The notes below the pieces were generated by a model. The model saw nothing but the letters and a program-made list of their open reading frames with translations. It did no database searches and was not told the DNA's origin. Positions 1 to 5,023 of a stretch of DNA of 6,393 bases are shown here, one piece after another. Made by a program: the position numbers and the translations under genes. This DNA is from Deltaproteobacteria bacterium (lineage in GTDB: Bacteria > Desulfobacterota > Binatia > UBA9968): contig JAHFAP010000187.1 of the NCBI GenBank assembly GCA_023250495.1, positions 1-6,393 of the forward strand, in the 5' to 3' direction. Numbering within the stretch: the stretch's first letter is position 1; the number at the start of each line of letters is the position of its first letter.

Positions 1-132
1 AAACCCTAGCACTCGGTGATATAAGGCCGTGAAGAAGAGTCTTGATTTGCAACGGCTTTGCTACTCGTTGTCACTCGATGTTTTAGGCTTCGGGGCTTTC
101 GGACGGGGGTTCAATTCCCCTTGCCTCCACCA
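1..132 (+). ncRNA. ssrA: tmRNA (transfer-messenger RNA), 3' part only
   Basis: tmRNA rescues ribosomes stalled on broken mRNAs: with SmpB it enters the A site as alanyl-tmRNA, supplies a short tag reading frame and releases the ribosome. The diagnostic part is the 3' end. The stretch CTTTCGGAC (96-104) leads into a T-arm with stem GGGGG/CCCC around TTCAATT (about 106-120). The acceptor strand GCCTCC and an encoded ACCA end follow, finishing at 132. This closely resembles the end of the E. coli molecule (TTTCGGACGCGGGTTC... CTCCACCA). Upstream, bases 23-30 (AAGGCCGT) pair with 52-59 (ACGGCTTT), with one G-U, as expected for a pseudoknot stem. The 5' acceptor half and the tag segment lie before base 1, so the gene is cut by the window edge and not evidently broken. 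An ordinary tRNA is excluded because no D-arm or anticodon arm lies within the required distance upstream. Confidence 0.93.
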
Positions 133-154
133 AATTTTTGCGGAGCAAAAATTT
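132..154. repeat. Perfect AT-rich inverted repeat at the tmRNA 3' end, possible weak terminator
   Basis: AAATTTTTGC (132-141) and GCAAAAATTT (145-154) are exact reverse complements around a 3-base GGA loop. The left arm begins on the terminal A of the tmRNA CCA. An RNA hairpin here could mark the end of the ssrA transcript or guide 3' trimming. The stem is AT-rich and no T-run follows it beyond the TTT inside the right arm, so it is not a textbook intrinsic terminator. The repeat is directly visible; its function is inference. Confidence 0.55.
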
Positions 155-155
155 A

Positions 156-243
156 GAGCATTGGAGCATTCGACATTGGAACAATGGAGAATGTGTACAA
201 TGCGGTCCACTGATCCACTGCTCTATTGCTCGCTCGCTCACCT
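156..243. repeat. Degenerate 8-base tandem repeat tract
   Basis: Cut into octamers from base 156, neighbouring units resemble each other through eleven steps. Examples are GAGCATTG/GAGCATTC (156-171), GACATTGG/AACAATGG (172-187), GGTCCACT/GATCCACT (204-219) and GCTCGCTC/GCTCACCT (228-243). The unit drifts along the tract and is not conserved from end to end. The tract lies between ssrA and the FAD oxidoreductase. It happens to stay open in the oxidoreductase frame back to an ATG at 138, but those 55 codons look like translated repeat and not protein. No function can be assigned. Confidence 0.5.
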
Positions 244-302
244 ACCGCCCGTCATTTCGCAGCCCGGCGGCTCCAGCGGGCTTTCAATGGCTCGATAGAT
301 TA
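244..302. other. Remainder of the ssrA to oxidoreductase gap, with a weak hairpin
   Basis: AGCCCG (261-266) pairs with CGGGCT (277-282) around a 10-base loop, followed by only TTTC. It could be a poor terminator or mRNA structure. I see no convincing -35/-10 pair and no Shine-Dalgarno sequence before the ATG at 303. A TACAAT box at 196-201 lies in the repeat tract without a well-spaced -35. How the oxidoreductase is transcribed and where ribosomes bind is therefore not visible. Confidence 0.3.
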
Positions 303-1640
303 ATGATTCTGCAGAACTGGTGGTACACAACGCTGATGGGCATCAAGGAGCCCGTCCAGCCGCCGCTCGCGGGCCATGTCAAAGCCGATGTGCTCATCAT
401 AGGCGGTGGCGCCGCCGGACTCGCGGCCGCGCTTCGACTCATGGATCAAGGCACGGACGTGGTTCTCTTGGAGCGCAACATCTGCGGCGGCAGCTCGACG
501 GGCAAGAGCGCCGGTTTTCTCACGCCGGACAGCGAGCTAGACCTGTCACAATTGGTGCGGCGCTTCGGCCCGCAGGGGGCGCGGGATCTTTGGGAAGTGG
601 CTACGACGGGCGTGGAGATCATGACCTCGGTCGTGAAGCAGCACTCCATCCAATGTGATCTCGTCCGCCAAGACAGCCTGTTTGTGAGCAACGGCGCCGC
701 TGGTTGGAAGGCGGTGCAAGAGGAAGCGGAATGCCGCAAGCTGCTGGGTTTTCCGTGCGTCCTCTACAGCGCCGACGAAATCCCGTCCATCTTGGGGTCT
801 CAAAGTTATTCCGGCGCGGTCCGATATGCGGATACGTTCGCGATCAATCCCCTCCTTTACGCCCAGGGCGTCAAACAACTCCTCATGAAAAACGGCGTCC
901 GGATCTATGAGGCCGCCGAGGTAAGAGCCATCGAAGGCCGCACCGCGCGCACACACCTGGGGTCGGTCACCGCGAAGGAGATCATCTTTTGCGCGGACAA
1001 GTTGACGCCGGCGCTCACGACGTATAGTTGGAGCGTCTACCACGCGCAGACCTTCCTTGCGGTCAGCGAGCCTCTTGAGGAGACGGACATCAGCGCGATG
1101 TTCCCTGAGCAGCCTTTGCAGTGCTGGGACAGCGACCTGATCTACACGTATTACCGCCTCACAGGCGACAGGCGTCTCTTGGTCGGGGGCGGAAGCTTGG
1201 CGACGACCTATTCTTCCAACGACGTCACCGCGCCCCGCGTCATCGACCGCATTATCCGTCAGCTTAAAGAAAAATTTCCATGCATCAGACATGTCGAGTT
1301 CATTCAATACTGGCCCGGTCGGATCGACATGACCCGCGACTTGCTGCCGACTGTGCTGCGCGACGAGCGCCGTCCGTGGATTCACTACGTGCTGGGTTGC
1401 GTCGGGCTGCCATGGGCCAGCTTCTGTGGAGATTTTGCCGCGCGGCATGTCCTGGACGATGTGGGCTGTGACGATCACAAATACTATCGCTACTTCAGCA
1501 TCGACCGCGGCTTCCTGCTTCCCGTCTGGTTGGAGAAGATCGTCGGCAAGGAACCGGTCTTTGCGGTCAACAACGCGTGGGCCACGTACTACCAGGTTGA
1601 CACCGCGCGAAAGATCCGCTACCGGGAAAATCGGTTTTGA
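303..1640 (+). CDS. FAD-dependent oxidoreductase, DAO family
   Basis: This is probably a flavoprotein that oxidises a C-N bond of an amino acid or amine (D-amino-acid oxidase / glycine oxidase superfamily); the substrate is unknown. Numbered from ATG 303 (445 residues), a Rossmann FAD site begins at residue 29: DVLIIGGGAAGLAAA has the GxGxxG-type glycines at 34-39. Glu57 ends strand 2 (VVLLE), where it would hold the FAD ribose. GGSSTGKSAGF follows at about 61-71. Near the C-terminus, YWPGRIDMTRDLLPTV and VLGCVGLPWASFCGDFAA match the second flavin-contacting region of the DAO fold. A tail of roughly 55 residues then extends past the usual end. The frame stays open back to ATG 138, but those codons fall in repeat DNA. 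I prefer 303 because WWYTT before a 'PPL...DV' segment resembles the start of related oxidoreductases. ATG 336 is possible. Neither has a good ribosome binding site. It is first of three closely spaced genes, with a 29-base gap to the next. Confidence 0.85.
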   Translation: MILQNWWYTTLMGIKEPVQPPLAGHVKADVLIIGGGAAGLAAALRLMDQGTDVVLLERNICGGSSTGKSAGFLTPDSELDLSQLVRRFGPQGARDLWEVATTGVEIMTSVVKQHSIQCDLVRQDSLFVSNGAAGWKAVQEEAECRKLLGFPCVLYSADEIPSILGSQSYSGAVRYADTFAINPLLYAQGVKQLLMKNGVRIYEAAEVRAIEGRTARTHLGSVTAKEIIFCADKLTPALTTYSWSVYHAQTFLAVSEPLEETDISAMFPEQPLQCWDSDLIYTYYRLTGDRRLLVGGGSLATTYSSNDVTAPRVIDRIIRQLKEKFPCIRHVEFIQYWPGRIDMTRDLLPTVLRDERRPWIHYVLGCVGLPWASFCGDFAARHVLDDVGCDDHKYYRYFSIDRGFLLPVWLEKIVGKEPVFAVNNAWATYYQVDTARKIRYRENRF

Positions 1641-1669
1641 CTAAAGGTTGAGAAAAAAGGAGGTGTCTT

Positions 1670-2038
1670 ATGGCATTCAAGATCAACCATCTTCACATCA
1701 AGACTTCCGATCCGCGAAAGACAGCTCAGTTTTTTGTGGAGAATCTGGGAGCGAAAATAGCGACGGAGAATCGCAACGGCGAGCGGGTCACTTTCCGCCT
1801 CGATCTGCACGGGCTGAGCTTGAACGTGACCGATTTCGTCGAGGGACAAAAGCTCGGGCAGCACTATGGGATGGAGCACCTGGCCCTGGATACGGATGAC
1901 ATCGCTGGCGAGGTTCAAAGACTCAAGTCCAGCGGCGCGCGCATCCTTGAGGAGCGGCAGCTTCCCGATGGCCGGCATGTCTGCTTCTTCGAGGGGCCGG
2001 AAGGCGTCCGCCTCGAGGTCATGGAGATGAAGAAGTGA
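1670..2038 (+). CDS. VOC family (glyoxalase/bleomycin-resistance fold) protein
   Basis: A 122-residue vicinal-oxygen-chelate protein, the usual size for one chain with two beta-alpha-beta-beta-beta modules. Module 1 starts INHLHIKTSDPRKTAQFF (about 5-22) and module 2 starts MEHLALDTDDIAGEVQRL (about 68-85). Likely metal ligands are His7, His70 and Glu116 (in VRLEVME); the fourth, from the end of module 1, is not clear to me. Family members are epimerases, lyases, dioxygenases or drug-binding proteins, and this sequence does not let me choose. The start is well set: AAAGGAGG (1656-1663) lies six bases before ATG 1670. It follows the oxidoreductase by 29 bases and precedes the amidohydrolase by 16, so all three are probably one transcript and this protein probably acts in the same pathway. 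Confidence 0.88.
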   Translation: MAFKINHLHIKTSDPRKTAQFFVENLGAKIATENRNGERVTFRLDLHGLSLNVTDFVEGQKLGQHYGMEHLALDTDDIAGEVQRLKSSGARILEERQLPDGRHVCFFEGPEGVRLEVMEMKK

Positions 2039-2054
2039 AAAAAGGGAGAGGCGG

Positions 2055-3218
2055 ATGAAAAGCCTCCTGTTAAAAGGCGGCCGCCTGCTCGATCCCGGCA
2101 GCGGTGTTGATGGGTTACTCGATGTCCGGCTCTGCGACGGCGCCGTCGAAGAAATCGGGCCTCATCTCTCTGCCGACGGCGCGACGATTCTCGATGTAAA
2201 GGGTCTTCTAGTTGTCCCCGGATTGATCGATGTACATCTGCATCTCATGAATGGCCTGGGCGCTTTCGGCGCTGATCCTGACGTCTTTGGGGTCGGCTCC
2301 GGCGTGACCACGGTCGTGGACGCCGGCAGCACTGGCCATAGCCTTTTGCCGGTTTTTCGGCGCCATATTGCCGAGCCCGCGAAGAGCCGCGTGCTGGCCT
2401 ACGTAAATCTCTCAACGCTGGGCTCGGTGGCAGGCGCCGGATATAGCACGCTCGCCGATCCACGGCTGATCGACGAGGAGCGCATCGAGCAAGTGGTCGA
2501 AGCGAATCGCGATATGATCGTCGGCGTCAAAGTAATGGCCACCGGAGCGGCGCTTGGTGCGGAAGGCCTCAAGCCGCTGCGACGAGCCCGGCGACTCGGG
2601 GATAATCTCCGGCTACCGCTGCTGGTGCACATCGGTGAGAGCTGGGGAAAGGGCGCGCAACCACCGGCGATCGGCGAGGTTCTGGCTTGCCTTCAGCCGG
2701 GAGACATTATTACTCACATGTTCACAGTCCATCCGGGTGGTCTTCTAAATCCCAACGGCAGGCTCTGGCCCGAGGTGTGCGAGGCGCGGGACTCCGGCGT
2801 GCTTTTCGACGTGGGGCACGGACTCCATAACCTAAACTTCGACGTAGCCCGCAGAGTGCTCGATCAAGGTCTCAAGCCGGACGGTGTCTCCACCGACGGC
2901 CATCGTCTAAACCGGCCAGGACCGGTCTACGATCTTCCAACGACGATGGCGAAGCTCATGGCGCTGGGTTTTTCCCTCTCGCAGGTTGTGGAGATGGCGA
3001 CGGTCAACGCCGCCCGGCTGCTGCGGCGAAGCGACGAGATGGGTTCCATCCGCGCGGGTCGCCCCGCCGAAATCTCCGTGCTGAGGCTGGAGGAGCGTGC
3101 ATGGGAAGCTGTCGATTCCCAGAAAGGCACACTGACGGCGCGCCAGGCGCTGACACCGGTGTTCGCCATCCGAAACGGGACCGTCTACGAGCCGTTGTCT
3201 AGTGAGCGCTATTTATAG
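2055..3218 (+). CDS. Amidohydrolase/deacetylase family metallohydrolase (dihydroorotase-like)
   Basis: A 387-residue TIM-barrel metal-dependent hydrolase of the amidohydrolase superfamily, closest in appearance to the COG3964 / EF_0837-type group. Members of that group hydrolyse small acyl esters or amides; the natural substrate is generally unclear. The order is a small beta-sandwich lead-in (LLLKGGRLLDPGSGVDG...), then PGLIDVHLHL giving the HxH metal pair His61 and His63. Lys159 in VGVKVMATG is placed for carbamylation to bridge two metals. His192 (LLVHIGE) and His221 (THMFTVHPGG) are further ligands. Asp281 (GVSTDGH) is the catalytic acid/base. The C-terminal part has MATVNAARLLRR and GSIRAGRPAEISVL, typical of the family. 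The full ligand set is present, so an active binuclear enzyme is expected. GGGAG (2044-2048) sits six bases before the ATG. It is the last of the three-gene operon and ends in TAG. A role as the hydrolytic step on an acylated or amide substrate is inference. Confidence 0.9.
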   Translation: MKSLLLKGGRLLDPGSGVDGLLDVRLCDGAVEEIGPHLSADGATILDVKGLLVVPGLIDVHLHLMNGLGAFGADPDVFGVGSGVTTVVDAGSTGHSLLPVFRRHIAEPAKSRVLAYVNLSTLGSVAGAGYSTLADPRLIDEERIEQVVEANRDMIVGVKVMATGAALGAEGLKPLRRARRLGDNLRLPLLVHIGESWGKGAQPPAIGEVLACLQPGDIITHMFTVHPGGLLNPNGRLWPEVCEARDSGVLFDVGHGLHNLNFDVARRVLDQGLKPDGVSTDGHRLNRPGPVYDLPTTMAKLMALGFSLSQVVEMATVNAARLLRRSDEMGSIRAGRPAEISVLRLEERAWEAVDSQKGTLTARQALTPVFAIRNGTVYEPLSSERYL

Positions 3219-3246
3219 ACCCGGAAAATGGGTCAAAAAATAATCT

Positions 3247-3275
3247 TTGACTTTCTGACTCATGCTTGTTATTGG
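3247..3275 (+). promoter_or_regulatory. Candidate sigma70-type promoter for the DUF378 gene
   Basis: TTGACT (3247-3252, five of six matches to the -35 consensus) is followed after 17 bases by TATTGG (3270-3275). TG stands one base before it (3267-3268), making an extended -10. The -10 itself is poor, so the TG would have to compensate. Transcription would start near 3282 and leave a leader of about 23 bases. A promoter here would separate the DUF378/TctC pair from the upstream operon, which fits the 86-base gap. Confidence 0.35.
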
Positions 3276-3292
3276 GCGTTAGACTCAGGATT

Positions 3293-3299
3293 AAGGAGG
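3293..3299 (+). promoter_or_regulatory. Ribosome binding site fixing the DUF378 start
   Basis: AAGGAGG lies five bases before ATG 3305. The frame is open to an earlier ATG at 3266, but no comparable site precedes that one, and its extra 13 residues would put polar sequence ahead of the CPVCK motif. Confidence 0.8.
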
Positions 3300-3304
3300 T
3301 CTAT

Positions 3305-3520
3305 ATGTTAAAGCAGGCGTGTCCCGTATGTAAAATCGTCGGAGCTTTGGCGATCATCGGAGCGCTCAATTGGGGCCTCGTCGGTCTTGCCCAAGTGAAC
3401 CTTGTCGAAGGGATCTTCGGATCGGGCGCCGCGCGCTGGATCTACGGCCTGGTCGGCCTTTCCGGGATAGCGCTGCTGGTGAGTTACTTCTATACCTGCC
3501 CGGTCTGCAAAAAAGTATAA
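3305..3520 (+). CDS. DUF378 membrane protein with CPVCK motifs at both ends
   Basis: A 71-residue protein with two membrane segments (about 11-30 and 45-63). The first contains IIGALNWGLVGL and the second WIYGLVGLSGIALL; NWGLVG plus IxYxLVGLSG is the signature of DUF378 (PF04070), a family of unknown function. Unusually, the core is bracketed by CPVCKIV at residues 6-12 (Cys6, Cys9) and CPVCKKV at 65-71 (Cys65, Cys68). A two-helix hairpin places both ends on the same side of the membrane, so the four cysteines could form one metal site or a redox pair; that is inference. A perfect AAGGAGG site sets the start. The gene is 37 bases before the TctC-like gene and may be cotranscribed with it. Confidence 0.88.
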   Translation: MLKQACPVCKIVGALAIIGALNWGLVGLAQVNLVEGIFGSGAARWIYGLVGLSGIALLVSYFYTCPVCKKV

Positions 3521-3542
3521 GCGGGCTGACAGCTCACTCAGG

Positions 3543-3550
3543 AAAGGAGG
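3543..3550 (+). promoter_or_regulatory. Ribosome binding site deciding the TctC-like start
   Basis: AAAGGAGG ends seven bases before ATG 3558 but only one base before the in-frame ATG at 3552. Normal spacing favours 3558, which removes two residues from the longest reading. Confidence 0.7.
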
Positions 3551-3557
3551 GATGAGA

Positions 3558-4637
3558 ATGTTGACGGCACTGGAGTGCTCATTAAATAGAGAGTTGAAGG
3601 GTTCAAGGGTTAAAGGGATCAAGGGTTTTGGCCTTGCAGCCTTTTTTCTCTTCGTGTCCTTTTCCTTCAACGCGCCCGTCTCTGCCCAGGAGCCATTCTA
3701 CAAGGGCAAGAACGTTCGCATCATCGTCGGCGCTGCGGCTGGGGGAGGCTACGACACTTACTCGAGGACCATCGCCCGGCATATGGGAAAGCACATAGCC
3801 GGAAATCCTACTTTCGTCGTGGAAAACATGCCGGGGGCCGGATTCCTCATCTCTGCAAACCACATATATAAGGTGGCCAAGCCCGATGGCCTCACCATCG
3901 GCCACTTCATCGGCGGCCTCTTTTTGCAGCAGTTCTTGGGGAAGCCTGGCGTCGAGTTTGAGTCGGTGAAGTTCGGATTTGTAGGAGCCCCGGGTCAGGA
4001 CAACTACATGCTCGGTATCTCTAAATCACTCGGCATCACCAGCATAGAGCAATGGTTAAGCTCAAAGACTGTTGTCAAGCTGGGTGGCGTAGGCGTGGGC
4101 TCGGCGACGGATGATATTCCCAAGATCCTTAAGGAAGCGATCGGTTTGCCTGTCCAGGTCGTTTCCGGCTATTCGGGCACCGCCACTGTGAAGCTTGCGT
4201 TTAACAGCGGTGAGGTCCAGGGGGTTTGCAATTCTTGGGAATCCTTCAAAGCAACATGGCGTAACGAGTTGGACTCGGGCAACCTCATTATCCTCTTGCA
4301 GCACGTCCCCAAGCCCCATCCCGAACTCGCTAAAGTCCCGCTGGATATAAACTACGCGAAGTCGGAGGAAGGGCGGAAGCTGATCCGCGCCGCCGTTCAC
4401 ACCGTCGGACCCACGGCCCGTCCGTACGTGTTGCCGCCGGGCACTCCGAAAGATCGGCTGGAGCTCCTGCGCAAGGCCTTTATGGATACCATGAAGGACC
4501 CGGAATTTTTGGCCGATGCGGAAAAGGCCAAGCTGGATATCAATCCGCTGGACGGCGCGGCGCTGGAGCGAAGCGTAAGGGAAGTCTTCAACGTCGATGC
4601 CACGCTTATCCCGAGATTGAAGGAAATTCTCAAATAG
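3558..4637 (+). CDS. Tripartite tricarboxylate transporter (BUG/TctC) periplasmic binding protein
   Basis: A secreted solute-binding protein of the BUG family (PF03970-type TctC proteins), which hand carboxylates and related small acids to TctAB membrane permeases. From ATG 3558 it has 359 residues, somewhat longer than usual because of a long signal peptide: a basic n-region (R11 to K22), hydrophobic GLAAFFLFVSFSF, and cleavage likely after VSA (41-43) before QEPFYKGK. The mature protein shows NVRIIVGAAAGGGYDTYSR (52-70), the ligand-loop region of the family. MPGAGFLISANHIY...AKPDG follows at 91-111. VVSGYSGTATVKLAFNSGEVQG lies at about 201-222 and LPPGTPKDRLELLRKAF near 292-308. TctA and TctB genes are absent from the window, so it is an orphan here, as is common for BUG proteins. 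Residues about 13-25 are encoded by an 8-base repeat. Ligand unknown. Confidence 0.9.
   Translation: MLTALECSLNRELKGSRVKGIKGFGLAAFFLFVSFSFNAPVSAQEPFYKGKNVRIIVGAAAGGGYDTYSRTIARHMGKHIAGNPTFVVENMPGAGFLISANHIYKVAKPDGLTIGHFIGGLFLQQFLGKPGVEFESVKFGFVGAPGQDNYMLGISKSLGITSIEQWLSSKTVVKLGGVGVGSATDDIPKILKEAIGLPVQVVSGYSGTATVKLAFNSGEVQGVCNSWESFKATWRNELDSGNLIILLQHVPKPHPELAKVPLDINYAKSEEGRKLIRAAVHTVGPTARPYVLPPGTPKDRLELLRKAFMDTMKDPEFLADAEKAKLDINPLDGAALERSVREVFNVDATLIPRLKEILK
3593..3632. repeat. Octamer tandem repeat inside the TctC signal-peptide coding region
   Basis: Five units in strict 8-base register, approximate consensus GTTNAAGG: the clearest is GTTCAAGG (3601-3608), with single-base variants before (3593-3600) and after (3609-3616). 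A unit with two differences follows (3617-3624), then a decayed one (3625-3632). Because 8 is not a multiple of 3, successive units are read in different frames. They supply the Lys/Arg/Gly-rich run LKGSRVKGIKG before the hydrophobic core. Confidence 0.75.
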
Positions 4638-4658
4638 CCCTTCGATGGGGCCAAGAGT

Positions 4659-4687
4659 TTGAAGCTGGCGCTCTTTCGTGGTATAAA
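4659..4687 (+). promoter_or_regulatory. Candidate sigma70 promoter for rpmE
   Basis: TTGAAG (4659-4664, four of six) and TATAAA (4682-4687, five of six) are separated by exactly 17 bases. Transcription would start near 4694, just before the AGAGG ribosome binding site at 4695-4699, giving a very short leader. Position and spacing are good, but the short leader leaves doubt. Confidence 0.42.
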
Positions 4688-4704
4688 TTTTTGCAGAGGT
4701 TAGT

Positions 4705-4908
4705 ATGAAGCAGGGCATCCATCCAGAGTATAAAACGGCGACGGTTACCTGCGCCTGCGGACACGTGGCCGAAACGCGTTCCACGGTGAAGAGCATCCAC
4801 GTCGAGATCTGCTCTCAATGCCACCCTTTCTTTACGGGCAAGCAGAAGTTTATGGACTCGGCCGGTCGGGTAGAGAAATTCAGGCGGAAATACGGGATCA
4901 AGAAGTGA
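4705..4908 (+). CDS. rpmE: 50S ribosomal protein L31, zinc-binding type
   Basis: A small protein of the large ribosomal subunit that helps bridge the 50S and 30S subunits. The 67-residue length is typical. MKQGIHPEYKTATVTCACG is the classic L31 opening, and Cys16, Cys18, Cys36 and Cys39 (CAC and CSQC) form the zinc knuckle of the C+ type. HPFFTGKQKFMDSAGRVEKFRRKYG (about 40-64) is the conserved second half. AGAGG is four bases before ATG 4705. Zinc-type L31 is usually used when zinc is plentiful; no zinc-free paralogue is visible here. It precedes prfA, a common arrangement, but a strong terminator separates them. Confidence 0.97.
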   Translation: MKQGIHPEYKTATVTCACGHVAETRSTVKSIHVEICSQCHPFFTGKQKFMDSAGRVEKFRRKYGIKK

Positions 4909-4961
4909 GCCCGGCGGAGGTTTTGGCACTGAATGTGATTTCTTAGGGACTTTGGGTAGAG

Positions 4962-5007
4962 AAAGGGCAAAGGGCGTGGAGATTCCCTTTGCCCTTTTTT
5001 ATTTTTG
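4962..5007 (+). terminator. Strong intrinsic terminator between rpmE and prfA
   Basis: A perfect 13-base-pair stem: AAAGGGCAAAGGG (4962-4974) pairs with CCCTTTGCCCTTT (4985-4997) around a 10-base loop. A T-rich tail runs through 5007 (broken by one A and followed by G). It should end the rpmE transcript. Its tail stops only 16 bases before the prfA start, leaving no room for a complete promoter downstream of it. Confidence 0.9.
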
Positions 5008-5023
5008 TTGTAACGGATAAACG

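Noticed and set aside
29..298. Plus-strand 89-codon open frame over the tmRNA end and repeat tract
   Set aside because: It overlaps the tmRNA and low-complexity repeats, has no ribosome binding site and no protein features.
546..1478. Long minus-strand open frame (310 codons) antisense to the FAD oxidoreductase
   Set aside because: It lies wholly opposite a well-supported gene, has no family motif I can see, and is the sort of stop-free antisense frame GC-rich coding DNA produces.
3218..3234. Hairpin GACCC/GGGTC right after the amidohydrolase stop codon, as an operon terminator
   Set aside because: Only five base pairs and followed by an A-run, not a T-run; it could not act as an intrinsic terminator on the + strand, and the minus-strand reading also lacks a T-run after the stem.
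3599..3606. GGGTTCAA in the TctC repeat, also found in the tmRNA T-arm (107-114), as a remnant attachment site
   Set aside because: The match is only eight bases, explained by the octamer repeat; surrounding tmRNA sequence is not shared.
4685..4694. AAATTTTTGC before rpmE, identical to the left arm of the inverted repeat after ssrA (132-141)
   Set aside because: A 10-base AT-rich match with no matching right arm nearby; most likely coincidence or promoter sequence.
4062..4796. Minus-strand open frame spanning the end of the TctC gene and the start of rpmE
   Set aside because: It is antisense to two clear genes, crosses their intergenic promoter region, and has no recognisable domain.
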